Assembly (NCBI RefSeq): GCF_002157895.1
Contig: NZ_CP021377.1
Location: 2,232,001-2,296,000 of the forward strand
Source: Oceanisphaera profunda
GTDB lineage: Bacteria; Pseudomonadota; Gammaproteobacteria; Enterobacterales; Aeromonadaceae
DNA length: 64,000 nt
Direction: 5' to 3'
Within the stretch, counting starts at the first letter, position 1, and the number at the start of each line of letters is the position of its first letter. The position numbers were made by a program, and so were the translations under genes. Under the pieces are notes generated by a model that searched no databases, had not been told where the DNA came from, and saw only the letters and a program-made list of their open reading frames with translations. This document shows positions 31,418 through 41,431 of the stretch, in pieces.

Positions 31418-34282
31418 TTACAAGTTAGCAATTTGCTCTTGTTGGGCAATCAGCTTAGTTAAAGCGGCTTGGTAATCATCAAGTTTACCTTGCTCAACCG
31501 CCACTACGGCGGCGGGTGCTTTAGCCACGAAGCCGGCATTGTTCAGCTTGCCTTCGATACGCTTGATTTCACCCTTAACTTTATCCAGCTCTTTGCCTAA
31601 GCGTGCTAATTCTGCATCTTTATCAATTAAGCCAGCCATGGGTAGCAGCAATTCGGTCTCACCAATTAACTGTTTGGTGGAAGTCGGTGCTTCTTCATCT
31701 GGGCTTAAATGAGTAATAGCGTCTAGCTTGGCCATGGCCTTTAAGAAGGCTTCGTTGTCCGTGGCGCGGCGACCGTCGTCACCGGCAGGGCGTAACAGCA
31801 CAGATAAGGCTTTGCTTGGCGCAAGGTTCATCTCGGCACGCAAGTTACGAATAGAGACGATAAAGCGCTTCACCCATTCCAGATCTGCCATGGCATCAGC
31901 ATCTTCCAGGCTGGCATCCGCTTCTGGGTAGGCGGCCAGCATAATGCTGTCGCCAGCACGGTTGGCCAAAGGTGCTACACGCTGCCAAATCTCTTCGGTG
32001 ATGTAGGGCATGATTGGGTGTGCTAAGCGCAGCAGCGTTTCCAGCACTTCAATCAAGGTCTTGCGCGTGGCGCGCTGCTCGGACTCTGAACCGTGCCACA
32101 GTACTGGCTTGGTCAGCTCTAAGTACCAGTCACAGAACTGGTGCCAGATGAACTCATAGAGCGCATTGGCGGCGCGGTCGAAGCGATAGCTGTCTAGGGC
32201 TTCACGCACTTCGGTGATGGTCACTTGCAGCTGGGCTTGGATCCAACGATCCGCCAACGAATAGCTCAGCTCGCCGGCACTTGCGCCAGAGTTAAAGCCG
32301 CAGTCTTGATCTTCGGTGCTCATCAACACGTAGCGGGAGGCGTTCCACAGCTTATTACAAAAGCTGCGATAACCGTCTAAACGACGCATATCCCAGTTGA
32401 TGTCACGACCGGTAGAGGCCATGGCCGCCAAGGTAAAGCGCAGCGCATCGGTACCGTGGGCTTCAATGCCTTCAGCAAAAGTAGTACGGGTATCTTTTTC
32501 GATTTTTGCGGCCAGTTTTGGCTGCATCATATTGCCGGTACGCTTGGTCACTAACGACTCAAGGTCGATACCGTCAATCATATCTAAAGGATCCAGTACG
32601 TTACCCTTAGATTTTGACATTTTATCGCCGTTTTCATCACGGATCAGGCCGGTCACGTACACGGTTTTAAAGGGTACTTGCGGCTTACCATTTTCATCTT
32701 TAATGAAGTGCATGGTCATCATGATCATGCGAGCCACCCAGAAGAAAATAATATCAAAGCCGGTGACTAACACGCTGCTCGGATGAAAAGTCGCCAAGTC
32801 CGGCGTTTTTTCAGGCCAGCCTTGAGTCGAGAAGGTCCACAGTGCCGAGCTAAACCAAGTATCGAGCACGTCTTCGTCTTGATTCAGTGCAACCTCGGCG
32901 CCCAGCTTATAAGTAGCGCGCACTTCGGCTTCATCGCGACCGACGTAGACTTTGCCCTCGCTGTCGTACCAGGCGGGAATACGATGGCCCCACCATAACT
33001 GGCGAGAGATACACCAGTCTTGTACGTCGCGCATCCACGAGAAATACATATTCTCGTATTGCTTAGGCACAAACTCAATTTCACCGTCTTCTACGGCTTT
33101 AGTGGCCACTTCGGCCAAGGGTGCTGCGCGCACATACCATTGGTCGGTCAGCATCGGCTCAATAGGCACGCCACCGCGATCCCCGTAAGGCACGGTTAAG
33201 TCGTGATCTTTCACGCTATCCAGCAAGCCTAACTCGTCCAGTGCGCTCACGATGGCTTTGCGGGCTGCATAGCGCTCTAAGCCGTGAAACTCAGCAGGCA
33301 GGGCATCTGAATACACCTCACTGACTTCGCCTTTACTGGTGAACACTTCCGCCAAGTCGCGAATGTGTGCATCTAAGGTCAGAATGTTGATTAGTGGCAG
33401 CTGATGGCGCTTGCCCACTTCCGCATCATTAAAGTCGTGGGCGGGGGTGATTTTTACGCAACCGGTGCCTTTTTCCATGTCGGCGTGATCGTCGCCCACA
33501 ATCGCAATGCGGCGGCCCACTAATGGTAAGTCGATAAACTTACCAATCAGGCTCTGATAGCGCGGATCTTTGGGGTTTACTGCCACTGCGGTATCGCCGA
33601 GCATGGTTTCGGGACGCGTGGTGGCGACTACTAGGTAGTCTTTGCCGTCAGCCGTGGTCGCGCCATCGGCTAATGGATAACGAAAGTGCCACATGTGGCC
33701 TTTCATTTCGCGGTTTTCCACTTCGAGATCTGAGATGGCGGTATTAAGTTTCGGATCCCAGTTCACTAAGCGTTTGCCGCGATAAATCAGGTCTTCTTCG
33801 TAAAGCTGTACGAACACTTCTTTAACTGCGTTCGATAAACCGTCATCCATGGTAAAGCGCTCACGCTCCCAATCCACAGAGGTGCCTAAGCGACGTAACT
33901 GTTGGGTGATAGTGCCGCCGGACTCTTTTTTCCAGTCCCAAATTTTTTCGATAAAGGCTTCACGGCCGTAATCGTGGCGGGTTTTGTCTTCTTCTGCGGC
34001 GATCTTGCGCTCAACCACCATTTGCGTGGCGATGCCCGCGTGGTCGGTGCCCACTTGCCATAAGGTGTTTTTGCCCTGCATACGCTGATAGCGAATCAGG
34101 GTGTCCATGATGGTGTCTTGAAACGCATGGCCCATGTGCAGGCTGCCGGTCACGTTCGGTGGCGGTATCATAATACTGTAAGCAGGTTTGCTGGTGTCGC
34201 CATGAGGCTTAAAGTAGCCCTTGTTTTCCCATTGCTGATACATGGCTTGTTCAATAGCCGTGGGATTAAATGTTTTTTCCAT
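31418..34282 (-). CDS. valS: Valyl-tRNA synthetase
   Basis: ValS charges tRNA-Val and edits mischarged threonine. The 954-residue class I synthetase has the HIGH-type motif ([14 protein letters not shown]) near residue 45, a large CP1 editing domain, [17 protein letters not shown], the KMSKS loop ([13 protein letters not shown]), and a C-terminal coiled coil ([20 protein letters not shown]). Length is normal. It follows holC after 4 bases in a pepA-holC-valS operon, the standard gammaproteobacterial order. Confidence 0.98.
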   Translation of the reverse strand: MEKTFNPTAIEQAMYQQWENKGYFKPHGDTSKPAYSIMIPPPNVTGSLHMGHAFQDTIMDTLIRYQRMQGKNTLWQVGTDHAGIATQMVVERKIAAEEDKTRHDYGREAFIEKIWDWKKESGGTITQQLRRLGTSVDWERERFTMDDGLSNAVKEVFVQLYEEDLIYRGKRLVNWDPKLNTAISDLEVENREMKGHMWHFRYPLADGATTADGKDYLVVATTRPETMLGDTAVAVNPKDPRYQSLIGKFIDLPLVGRRIAIVGDDHADMEKGTGCVKITPAHDFNDAEVGKRHQLPLINILTLDAHIRDLAEVFTSKGEVSEVYSDALPAEFHGLERYAARKAIVSALDELGLLDSVKDHDLTVPYGDRGGVPIEPMLTDQWYVRAAPLAEVATKAVEDGEIEFVPKQYENMYFSWMRDVQDWCISRQLWWGHRIPAWYDSEGKVYVGRDEAEVRATYKLGAEVALNQDEDVLDTWFSSALWTFSTQGWPEKTPDLATFHPSSVLVTGFDIIFFWVARMIMMTMHFIKDENGKPQVPFKTVYVTGLIRDENGDKMSKSKGNVLDPLDMIDGIDLESLVTKRTGNMMQPKLAAKIEKDTRTTFAEGIEAHGTDALRFTLAAMASTGRDINWDMRRLDGYRSFCNKLWNASRYVLMSTEDQDCGFNSGASAGELSYSLADRWIQAQLQVTITEVREALDSYRFDRAANALYEFIWHQFCDWYLELTKPVLWHGSESEQRATRKTLIEVLETLLRLAHPIMPYITEEIWQRVAPLANRAGDSIMLAAYPEADASLEDADAMADLEWVKRFIVSIRNLRAEMNLAPSKALSVLLRPAGDDGRRATDNEAFLKAMAKLDAITHLSPDEEAPTSTKQLIGETELLLPMAGLIDKDAELARLGKELDKVKGEIKRIEGKLNNAGFVAKAPAAVVAVEQGKLDDYQAALTKLIAQQEQIANL

Positions 34283-34286
34283 GATG

Positions 34287-34733
34287 TTATTCGTCTTGAG
34301 TTTGGGAAGGGACGGGGGCGGTTATAAGCGTAAAACCTGCCTGACGATAAACTTTAAAGCGCTCGCGCGCTTGTTGTTTGCCTGCGTCATCTGCGGGCAC
34401 AAAGTCCACGAGTTGGTTAAAGCGGCGCGCAAAATCTGGCGCCGTGGGCGCCAGATTGATCAATACTGCACGGCCATTTTTTGGGGGCTGCCAGCCGATG
34501 ATGACCTGCGCCCCTTGGGGTGGACCTTCGCCTTGCAGATTGTGGGCAATAAAGCCATCGGCTGGCTGCTGCCAGAGCGCCTCGTCCAGCGCCTCGGCTT
34601 GGGGCTGATCTTGGGCGTGAATAAACACCCCCAGCCCTTGGCGATAGAAGTCGGTGGTCAGTTTACACACCCACTCGACCGTCGACTCCGGCGTTGCGGA
34701 TTCTGGCAGCAAATAAAAACAGCCTTGGCTCAT
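34287..34733 (-). CDS. holC: DNA polymerase III chi subunit HolC
   Basis: HolC links the clamp loader (through psi) to single-stranded DNA-binding protein. The product is 148 residues from ATG 34733; a GTG two codons upstream (34739) overlaps the pepA stop and is an alternative start. I prefer the ATG because GAAGAG lies 7 bases before it and [10 protein letters not shown] lines up with the E. coli start. [20 protein letters not shown] and [12 protein letters not shown] are family signatures. Confidence 0.93.
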   Translation of the reverse strand: MSQGCFYLLPESATPESTVEWVCKLTTDFYRQGLGVFIHAQDQPQAEALDEALWQQPADGFIAHNLQGEGPPQGAQVIIGWQPPKNGRAVLINLAPTAPDFARRFNQLVDFVPADDAGKQQARERFKVYRQAGFTLITAPVPSQTQDE

Positions 34734-34735
34734 GC

Positions 34736-36247
34736 TCACTCTTCGATATTGTTAACGCCGGCCCGGTTCAATAAAAACTGGGTCAACAAGGGCACCGGAC
34801 GACCGGTGGCGCCTTTATTCTTGCCGCTCACCCAAGCGGTACCGGCTACATCTAAGTGCGCCCACTGGTACTTTTTGGTGAAGCGAGCCAAGAAACAGGC
34901 GGCAGTAATGGCACCCGCGGCGCGACCGCCGATATTGGCCATGTCGGCAAACGGGCTTTCTAACTGCTCGTTATACTCATCACCCATTGGCAGACGCCAA
35001 GCGCGATCGCCTGCTTGCTCGGAGGCATTCAGCAGCTCATGGGCCAGCGGATTGTGATTGGCCAACAGCGCCGAGGTGTGGTGGCCCAAGGCCACGATGC
35101 AAGCACCCGTCAAGGTCGCGACATCCACCACCACTTCTGGCTCATAACGCTCGACAAAGGTCAGGGCGTCACACAATACCAAGCGGCCTTCGGCGTCTGT
35201 GTTTAACACTTCAATGGTTTGGCCAGACATGCTGGTCAGAATATCACCCGGGCGATAAGCATTGCCGTCAGGCATGTTTTCACAACCGGCCAACACCGCC
35301 ACCACGTTAATGGGCAATTGCAGTTCGGCCAATGCTTGCATGGTGCCTAGCACGGCGGCGGCACCACCCATGTCGTACTTCATTTCATCCATGCCTTCGC
35401 CGGGTTTCAGTGAAATACCGCCCGCATCAAAGGTTAGGCCTTTGCCCACTAATACGATAGGGCGTGCATCTGGGTCTGGATGACCTTTATATTCAATGAC
35501 CGCCATCATGGCTTCATTGCGTGAGCCTCGGGCTACGGCCAGATAAGAATTCATGCCCAGCTCGGCCATTTCTTCTTCGCCAATCACGCGGGTGGTAATG
35601 TTGTCCCAAGCATCCGCCAGCTGGCGCGCCTGTGAGGCCAAATAGGCGGGATTACAGACGTTAGGCGGCATATTCGCCACATCACGACAGACTCTTACGC
35701 CACGGGCCACGGCTAAGCCGTGTGCTACGGCACGTTCGCCAATGGGCAGCTCGCGACGGGTGGGCACGTTAAACACCATTTTGCGCAAAGGACGGCGCGG
35801 TTCGGCTTTATTGGTCTTAAACTGATCAAAGCTATACAGGCTGGCTTTGGTGGTTTCTACCGCTTGGCGCACTTTCCAATAAGTATCTCTACCCTTGACG
35901 TGCAGCTCGGTTAAAAAGCACACTGCTTCCATTGAACCTGTGTCGTTAAGCGTATTAATGGTGTTGCGAATAATTTGTTTATACTGACGCTCGTCTAGTT
36001 CACGCTCTTTGCCACAACCGACTAGCAACACGCGCTCGCTGAGCACGCCTGGTACTTGATGTAGCAGTAACATCTGGCCGGCTTTGCCTTCCAGATCGCC
36101 GCGGCGTAACAGGGCACTCAAGTAACCGTCGCTGATTTTATCCAGCTGTTCGGCTACCGGAGACAGACGGCGGGGTTCAAACACGCCGACCACGATACAG
36201 GCACTACGCTGTTTCTCGGGGCTACCACTTTTAACACTGAACTCCAT
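34736..36247 (-). CDS. pepA: Leucyl aminopeptidase PepA
   Basis: PepA is a hexameric di-metal M17 aminopeptidase; in E. coli it also binds DNA in Xer recombination and at the carAB promoter. The 503-residue product has an N-terminal macro-like domain and the C-terminal catalytic domain with [24 protein letters not shown] and the signature [14 protein letters not shown]. It is first in pepA-holC-valS and divergent from lptF, with an 11-bp inverted repeat in between. Confidence 0.97.
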   Translation of the reverse strand: MEFSVKSGSPEKQRSACIVVGVFEPRRLSPVAEQLDKISDGYLSALLRRGDLEGKAGQMLLLHQVPGVLSERVLLVGCGKERELDERQYKQIIRNTINTLNDTGSMEAVCFLTELHVKGRDTYWKVRQAVETTKASLYSFDQFKTNKAEPRRPLRKMVFNVPTRRELPIGERAVAHGLAVARGVRVCRDVANMPPNVCNPAYLASQARQLADAWDNITTRVIGEEEMAELGMNSYLAVARGSRNEAMMAVIEYKGHPDPDARPIVLVGKGLTFDAGGISLKPGEGMDEMKYDMGGAAAVLGTMQALAELQLPINVVAVLAGCENMPDGNAYRPGDILTSMSGQTIEVLNTDAEGRLVLCDALTFVERYEPEVVVDVATLTGACIVALGHHTSALLANHNPLAHELLNASEQAGDRAWRLPMGDEYNEQLESPFADMANIGGRAAGAITAACFLARFTKKYQWAHLDVAGTAWVSGKNKGATGRPVPLLTQFLLNRAGVNNIEE

Positions 36248-36317
36248 GGATTCTCCTACCGCTTGAAGACAATGAGCGTTAGATCAAGGATAATGATGAT
36301 CGTCGCAAAAACATGCA

Positions 36318-36346
36318 GATTTTCGCACACATAAGGTGCGAAAATC
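36318..36346. promoter_or_regulatory. Inverted repeat in the pepA/lptF divergent region
   Basis: GATTTTCGCAC (36318-36328) and GTGCGAAAATC (36336-36346) are perfect 11-base complements separated by 7 bases, in the 161-base gap between two divergent genes. No T tract follows, so it reads better as a protein-binding site than a terminator. The factor is unknown; PepA itself is a known DNA binder. Confidence 0.5.
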
Positions 36347-36408
36347 GTGATTTTACGCTTATTCTTAAGCGTTTCCATTGAAAAGACAAGTTAACACTGG
36401 GATTTACG

Positions 36409-37518
36409 GTGATTGCATTTCGCTATTTGTTTTGGGAAACCCTAAAAACGCAGCTTGCTGTGTTATTCGTGCTGCTGCTGATTTTTGTCAGCCAGAATTT
36501 TATCGAGGTCTTAGCCGGCGCTGCTAGCGGCACTATACCGGTCGGTTTAGTCGGTAAGCTGTTGCTACTTAATATGCCGGATATGGCGACCTTGATGTTA
36601 CCTATCAGCTTATTTTTGGGCATTTTATTCGCTCACGGCCGCTTGTATGCGGAGAGTGAGATGACGGTAATGCGCGCCGTGGGCATAGGCCCTGGCAAAA
36701 TCATGACCGTCACCTTAGTGCTGGCACTGTTATGGACGGCGGCGGCGTTAGCCAACTCTTTGTGGCTAAACCCTTGGTCTAAAGCGCAAATTTATCAAAT
36801 TCGCGAGCAGGTTAAATCCGATTCGGGTATTTCATTATTGCGCCAAGCGCGATTTATGAATCTGGATAACGGGCGGGTGGTGGCTTATATAGAGCAGCTC
36901 AACCCTGAAGATTCTGGCAGCAGTCTCAATCGATTGTTTGTGGTGCAACGTGGCCAAACCGATCAGGCGCCCAGCGTAGTGGTGGCCAACAGTGGCCGCT
37001 TTCAAGAACGTGATGGCGGCCAATGGCTAACGCTTGATGAAGGTCGCCGTTATAGCGGTGTGCCGGGTACGCGCGCGTTTGATGTGGCCGAGTTTGATGA
37101 ATACAGTGCCTTTATTCGTGCTAGCGAAATCGGTGAAGTGGAACGCAAAGAGGCTGCGAAGGACAGCAAAGCACTGAGGCACTCCAATGACTTGCTCGAC
37201 CAAGCCGAGCTGCAATGGCGGGTGTCATTACCTTTGTCGATGTTGGTATTAGTCTTGTTAGTGGTGCCGCTGGCGGTGATTAACCCCCGCCAAGGTCGTT
37301 ACGCGAAACTGCTGCCGTCCATCTTGCTGTATCTGGCGTACTTTTTATTACAAAGTGCCTCGCGCTCCGCAGTAGAGGCGGGCAGTTTGCCGATTTATCC
37401 GGGCCTGTATACGGTACCCATAGTGTTCTTGTTACTGGTGGCGTTGCCGCTTAATTTACGAGAAACCGCTTGGTGGAGTCAGACTCGCGAAAAATTTAAA
37501 CGTAATAAGGCTGCCTGA
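36409..37518 (+). CDS. lptF: LPS export permease LptF
   Basis: LptF and LptG form the transmembrane part of the LptB2FG ABC transporter that extracts lipopolysaccharide from the inner membrane. The 369-residue product starts MIAFRYLFWETLKTQ, which aligns with E. coli LptF, so GTG 36409 is chosen. It has three N-terminal spans, a periplasmic beta-jellyroll domain (about residues 130-245) and three C-terminal spans, with VVPLAVINPRQGR before the fifth. Its stop overlaps the start of lptG. Confidence 0.95.
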   Translation: MIAFRYLFWETLKTQLAVLFVLLLIFVSQNFIEVLAGAASGTIPVGLVGKLLLLNMPDMATLMLPISLFLGILFAHGRLYAESEMTVMRAVGIGPGKIMTVTLVLALLWTAAALANSLWLNPWSKAQIYQIREQVKSDSGISLLRQARFMNLDNGRVVAYIEQLNPEDSGSSLNRLFVVQRGQTDQAPSVVVANSGRFQERDGGQWLTLDEGRRYSGVPGTRAFDVAEFDEYSAFIRASEIGEVERKEAAKDSKALRHSNDLLDQAELQWRVSLPLSMLVLVLLVVPLAVINPRQGRYAKLLPSILLYLAYFLLQSASRSAVEAGSLPIYPGLYTVPIVFLLLVALPLNLRETAWWSQTREKFKRNKAA

Positions 37519-38588
37519 TGTTCACTATTTTTGATCGTTATATTGGCCGTACCGTTTTAATGGCCATCTTGTTGTGCGAGCTGACCTTGGTGGGCTTGGC
37601 GGCCATTATCCGCTATGTGGAGCAGCTAAGAAGCGTAGGCGAGGGGACTTATACCTTACTGTCGGCGTTTTATTATGTGTTGCTGTCTATGCCCCAAGAA
37701 ATAGTGCTGTTCTTTCCGATTGCCGCTTTGTTGGGTGGCTTAATCGGTTTGGGACAAATGGCCAGTAACAGTGAGCTGGTGGTGATGCAGTCTGCCGGTC
37801 GCTCGCGATTCAACATAGTAGTGAGTGCGCTGAAAACCACCTTGCCTTTGATGCTGGTGATCATGCTGGTGGGTGAATATGTGGCACCGGCCACTAAACT
37901 CGCCTCAGATGACTTGCGCAGCCAAGCCAAGTCCGGTGGTCAAGTCGTATTGTCGGTCTATGGCGTGTGGGCCAAAGACAATGACGCTTATATTAATATT
38001 GGCCAAGCCAAGCGAGATGGCACTCTAAGTGACATTACGTTGTATTACTTTGATGAAAATACCCGTCTCTCGCGTATTACGCAGGCCGAAAGTGCCACTT
38101 ACCTAGACCCTCTTTGGCGCTTAACGAACGTGACCGACACCTTATTTAATGCCGGTGTTTCCATCCAAACCCAGCATCAGGATACACGGGAGTGGCAAAC
38201 TAGCTTAACGCCAGAGAAGCTCGGCGTTGTAGCGATTGATCCTAATGAGTTATCGATGCGTGGCTTGTGGGAGTATCAGGGCTATTTAGCAGATAACGGC
38301 CAAGACAGTGGCTTATATGCCTTGGAATTTTGGCGTAAAGCTCTGCAGCCCGTAATGGTGATTGCCATGATGTTGCTGGCGTCTTCGTTTGTATTTGGTG
38401 CCCTGCGCAGTGTGACCATGGGCGCGCGACTGTTACTGGGTATTCTATTTGGCTTTGGCTTTTATGTATCTAACCAAGTATTTGGCCCCATCAGCTTGGT
38501 TTATCACGTGCCGCCCTTTATCGGAGCGCTGGGCCCAAGCCTGTTATTTATTGGTATTGCCTTGGCATTACTGAATAAGCGAGCGTAA
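37518..38588 (+). CDS. lptG: LPS export permease LptG
   Basis: The second permease of the LPS extractor. The 356-residue product has the LptF/LptG layout: three spans, a periplasmic jellyroll with WAKDNDAYINIGQ, and three spans. The cytoplasmic coupling region is seen at QSAGRSRFNIV, and FGALRSVTMGARLLLGILFG leads the C-terminal spans. It is directly coupled to lptF. No clear terminator follows; the next 180 bases are hairpin-rich repeat sequence. Confidence 0.95.
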   Translation: MFTIFDRYIGRTVLMAILLCELTLVGLAAIIRYVEQLRSVGEGTYTLLSAFYYVLLSMPQEIVLFFPIAALLGGLIGLGQMASNSELVVMQSAGRSRFNIVVSALKTTLPLMLVIMLVGEYVAPATKLASDDLRSQAKSGGQVVLSVYGVWAKDNDAYINIGQAKRDGTLSDITLYYFDENTRLSRITQAESATYLDPLWRLTNVTDTLFNAGVSIQTQHQDTREWQTSLTPEKLGVVAIDPNELSMRGLWEYQGYLADNGQDSGLYALEFWRKALQPVMVIAMMLLASSFVFGALRSVTMGARLLLGILFGFGFYVSNQVFGPISLVYHVPPFIGALGPSLLFIGIALALLNKRA

Positions 38589-38770
38589 GTACAGCGCCGA
38601 GCATCAAGTGCCCGGCGCCCAGCTAAACTCTAAACAGGAGTTTTTATGCTGTCTTACCGGTACTGAATCAAGTTCAGTATGACGACTCCGGTATCTCGAA
38701 CTTATGTATTAAAACCTAAAGCGAGATCCTGACCTTCGTCAGGAAGACGGCTGAAGAGCAGTGCCCAGTG
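38589..38770. repeat. Hairpin-rich intergenic repeat block after lptG
   Basis: The gap holds several small inverted repeats: ACTGAATCAAGTTCAGT at about 38664-38680 nested within TACCGG/CCGGTA arms, TCCTGACCTTCGTCAGGA near 38728, and CAGCGCCGAGCATCA near 38593, which recurs near 56663 after the M18 peptidase gene. CGGCGCC/GGCGC words at both edges may pair. No gene is visible. Confidence 0.5.
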
Positions 38771-39292
38771 CTAGACGCCTGGCGCTGGTTTCTTATCTAA
38801 TAATTGCTTATTGAGCTCTTTGCTCATCACTATCATCTCGCAATCAGCAATCTTATCTTGCAGCGCTAACTTAGTGCGCGGATTAAACACCAACCATAAG
38901 TTACTCAAGCCGAGCAGGGCGCAGGCGGCGCGAATAATGCACTGAGCCAAGCGTAAGCGACTGCCGTCGGTATTTTGTACCCGTAGGCGCCAAGCGCGCA
39001 TGCCGATAGTTTGGCCGCTGGTGCGCCAAAACCAGCAATAAAAAAACAGCCCGACTGCCAATAGGCACAGCTGATACCAGCGGCTAGCACTTAATAAGGC
39101 GGCGGTGTCTTCGTGCGTCCCTAAGCTTACCCAGCCGAGCTTTAGCGTCAGTACCGTTAAGCCAAAGTAGATAAACCCCGTCACCATCAGCAGTGAAATC
39201 ACCACTAGTAGGTCATACACCCAAGCTGCTAAGCGGCGCATCAATCCTGCACGCTCTAAACCTACATATTCAGAATAAGAAGCCACTACCAC
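38771..39292 (-). CDS. RDD-family membrane protein
   Basis: A 173-residue protein of the RDD family, named for conserved Arg and Asp residues. Membrane spans lie at about residues 22-50, 73-92 and 120-140. RRLAAWVYDLLVV carries the first Arg/Asp pair, and GQTIGMRAWRLRV is the family's second motif. RDD proteins have been linked to ion or compatible-solute transport in some bacteria, but this member's role is unknown. The GTG at 39292 is chosen because AGG lies 6 bases upstream; a TTG at 39298 and a GTG at 39286 are alternatives. Confidence 0.85.
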   Translation of the reverse strand: MVVASYSEYVGLERAGLMRRLAAWVYDLLVVISLLMVTGFIYFGLTVLTLKLGWVSLGTHEDTAALLSASRWYQLCLLAVGLFFYCWFWRTSGQTIGMRAWRLRVQNTDGSRLRLAQCIIRAACALLGLSNLWLVFNPRTKLALQDKIADCEMIVMSKELNKQLLDKKPAPGV

Positions 39293-39522
39293 TACCAACC
39301 TGTTACGAGTTATTTAAGGTACGCCATTCTAGCAAACCCTTAAGCCTGTGGTCATTTTTGTGCGCATAGCGGTCAAATTACCTGCAGTTGCGCGATTTGT
39401 GCGCAGTCAGCATCATAAAGTCAATATTCTGCTTGCGGCGGGGCTCTGGATACGTATAATTCACCTCGTTCCCAAGGCAAAGTAACTCGCTAAGGAAACA
39501 GTAAGTATAAAGTGAATGTAGT

Positions 39523-39607
39523 GGCGGTGTGGTGAAATTGGTATACACGACGGATTCAAAATCCGTTGCCTTCGGGCGTGGCGGTTCAAGTCCGCCCACC
39601 GCTACCA
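39523..39607 (+). tRNA. tRNA-Leu(CAA)
   Basis: An 85-base class II tRNA. Acceptor GGCGGTG (39523-39529) pairs with CACCGCT with a first G-U pair, as in some E. coli tRNA-Leu. The anticodon loop TTCAAAA is held by ACGGA/TCCGT, giving CAA. A long variable arm (TTGCCTTCGGGCGT) and the TTCAAGT loop follow, and CCA is encoded. Confidence 0.96.
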
Positions 39608-39899
39608 CTTTATAAGTAAGACTCTTCTTTACAGTAATACCTTTCTAAAAGATCTATTCTGCAATAACTTGCTCACAACGAGCTGACTCAGTGTTAAAAT
39701 AAGCTAAATCTCAAGCGGTTATACTATTAATTAGTCATGCCTCATTAGCTATATCTAAAAATCTTTCGTAACGTCTAAAAAACTCCTGATAAACTTTTAC
39801 CTACCCTGCTCTATCAATGCTTTCCCTTGTCTACTATTAACCCGCTTACCAAGCAGGCCCGCAGCATATAAATCAGCTCAAGGCGCCCACCTGCAGTTA
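39608..39899. other. Intergenic region with no recognised feature
   Basis: About 290 AT-rich bases between the tRNA-Leu and the HExxH protein gene. I see no convincing reading frame, terminator or repeat. Confidence 0.5.
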
Positions 39900-40370
39900 T
39901 CAAATAGTATCTTTTGCCAAGATCAAAAACGCATCTCTAGGATTTTCGACAAATCTATCTTCGAAACCGTAAGCTTTCTCTTCTAATGGCGCTTGGCGAT
40001 AACCGTATTTTATCACCTCACTGATGTAGCGCTTAATAAAGGATGCTTGGCCTAATGCTTGCCATTGTAAAACGTGCACCAGTTCATGAAAGTGTACTCT
40101 GAGTTGGCCGGCGGCCTTAGGTTTTAAATAATAGGTATCATCAAGGGTGATGCCAACGGCGTTAGGGTTTAATAATTGGCCTAACCCCAGTTGCATTATC
40201 ACATCTATCGGTGGGCGAGGCAGTTCATCCACTATCACAAAGCCTGCGCTGCTAAGTAACTCAGGGCTAAAGAAACCCGCGAAGTGCGTGCCAAGCTGGC
40301 TGCAGCTATGGCGTTTATGCTGGTGTGCGAGATTAGTGGCGGTTATCCAACTTTTAATATCAAAGCTCAT
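39900..40370 (-). CDS. Putative zinc-metalloprotease-like protein (HExxH)
   Basis: A 156-residue protein without a clear signal peptide or membrane span. HFHELVHVLQW near residue 93 contains a zinc-protease HExxH (HELVH). The context after it (LGQASFIKRYISEVIKYGYRQAPLEEKAY) provides conserved-looking acidic residues, one of which could be the third zinc ligand. The pattern resembles small DUF4157-like proteins. AAGGA precedes the ATG. Substrate and role are unknown; it is not part of an operon. Confidence 0.7.
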   Translation of the reverse strand: MSFDIKSWITATNLAHQHKRHSCSQLGTHFAGFFSPELLSSAGFVIVDELPRPPIDVIMQLGLGQLLNPNAVGITLDDTYYLKPKAAGQLRVHFHELVHVLQWQALGQASFIKRYISEVIKYGYRQAPLEEKAYGFEDRFVENPRDAFLILAKDTI

Positions 40371-40517
40371 GGGTTTTCCTTACTGCTAGCGGTCTCGGTT
40401 GTTCAGAGGTGCAAGACTCAATAAAGAGCTATGCTCGGTAGGTTATCACTCGATTTTTCATTACTCGAATTCTTTAGTTACTCGAATTATCTAAACATCT
40501 TACACAGGAAGACTGTT

Positions 40518-40985
40518 ATGAGTAAAAAAACCGGTTTTATTAAGGAATTTCGTGAGTTTGCCGTTAAAGGCAACATGATTGATTTGGCGGTGGGTGTGAT
40601 CATCGGTGGCGCTTTCAGTAAGATCATCGACTCTTTAGTGCGCGATGTATTTATGCCAGTGATTAACTTTATTCTCGGTGGCGATGTGGATTTCTCCAAT
40701 AAGTTGCTAGTACTGCGTGCTCCAGAAGGCTACACAGGCCCGCAAACGCAAGAAGCATTAAGTGCCGCCGGTGCCGTGGTTTTGTATTGGGGTAGTTTTG
40801 TGACGGTGCTTATTAACTTTGTCCTGCTGGCGTTGGTGGTGTTTATCATGGTGAAAATGATTAATCGGATGCGCGAGTCTTTGCATCGAGAGCAAGAAGC
40901 CGTGACCGTCGCCCCTGCGCCCACGCCAGAAGATATACAGCTGTTGCGTGAAATACGTGATGCACTTAAACAGCAGCAAAAATAG
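40518..40985 (+). CDS. mscL: Large-conductance mechanosensitive channel MscL
   Basis: MscL opens under membrane tension to release solutes during hypo-osmotic shock. The product is 155 residues from ATG 40518 (AGGAAGA upstream). The N-terminal amphipathic helix and first span are typical ([28 protein letters not shown]), followed by a periplasmic loop, the second span ([21 protein letters not shown]) and a cytoplasmic helix. It is slightly longer than the E. coli protein, mostly at the loop and tail. Confidence 0.97.
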   Translation: MSKKTGFIKEFREFAVKGNMIDLAVGVIIGGAFSKIIDSLVRDVFMPVINFILGGDVDFSNKLLVLRAPEGYTGPQTQEALSAAGAVVLYWGSFVTVLINFVLLALVVFIMVKMINRMRESLHREQEAVTVAPAPTPEDIQLLREIRDALKQQQK

Positions 40986-41014
40986 CCTGACCCTAAGCTG
41001 CCAGTATCTATACC

Positions 41015-41038
41015 AATCCCGCGCCTGCGGGATTTTTT
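41015..41038 (+). terminator. Intrinsic terminator after mscL
   Basis: AATCCCGC (41015-41022), loop GCCT, GCGGGATT (41027-41034), then T's to 41038. Confidence 0.9.
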
Positions 41039-41183
41039 GATCCTTATTTCTGCCTTTGCTTTTTCAGGGCAATCACAGTAGAGCTCGGCTTCCTTAAGCA
41101 GAAAAATAAGCTCGGGCTTTGTTTGTGCCACCGCTTCGAACAAGTAAAATAGCCTACTTTTTTGTCTCTTTGACCGCTTTATG

Positions 41184-41336
41184 CGGTCATTATTATCTTG
41201 TAATCCTAAGAGCTTGGCTCGTGAATTGGCTTGTTTAACAAAGCGCGGTTTTAGATTAGAGCAGGCCACACCGGTAGATATGTTCCCGCATACCATGCAT
41301 GTAGAAGCCGTGGTGTTACTTACCTGGCAAGGCTAG
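41184..41336 (+). pseudogene. Remnant of a class I (RlmC/RlmD/TrmA-type) RNA m5U methyltransferase, C-terminal end only
   Basis: A short plus-strand frame ending in TAG at 41334-41336 reads SCNPKSLARELACLTKRGF, then RLEQATPVDMFPHTMHVEAV and VLL. This is the C-terminal signature of SAM-dependent uracil-5-methyltransferases of rRNA/tRNA: the SCNP motif, then DMFPHT.HVE just before the end. Nothing upstream in any plus frame continues the protein, and 148 bases before it is the mscL terminator, so the catalytic part is gone. It is read as a deletion remnant rather than a gene. Confidence 0.7.
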
Positions 41337-41372
41337 CTCTAACAAAAAGGTGCGTGTAACAGGAAGAAAATC

Positions 41373-41406
41373 TTGATATACAAAGTAATGATAATTATTA
41401 TCAACT
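41373..41406 (+). promoter_or_regulatory. Promoter overlapped by a Fur box
   Basis: TTGATA (41373-41378) and TATTAT (41396-41401) are 17 bases apart. The -10 lies inside AATGATAATTATTATCAAC (41387-41405), a symmetrical sequence that fits the 19-bp Fur consensus built from GATAAT words. Binding of Fur with iron would block the promoter, so the downstream gene is probably induced under iron limitation. Confidence 0.75.
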
Positions 41407-41431
41407 GCATTGCGAGATATGAGGAAAAGCT

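Noticed and set aside
34242..35057. 271-codon plus-strand open frame over holC and pepA
   Set aside because: Antisense to two conserved genes, with no domain or ribosome site.
40730..41296. Minus-strand open frame of 188 codons overlapping mscL
   Set aside because: Its first part is antisense to the methyltransferase remnant and its end is antisense to mscL. The middle (about 41041-41160) reads smoothly but matches nothing I know and has no ribosome site.
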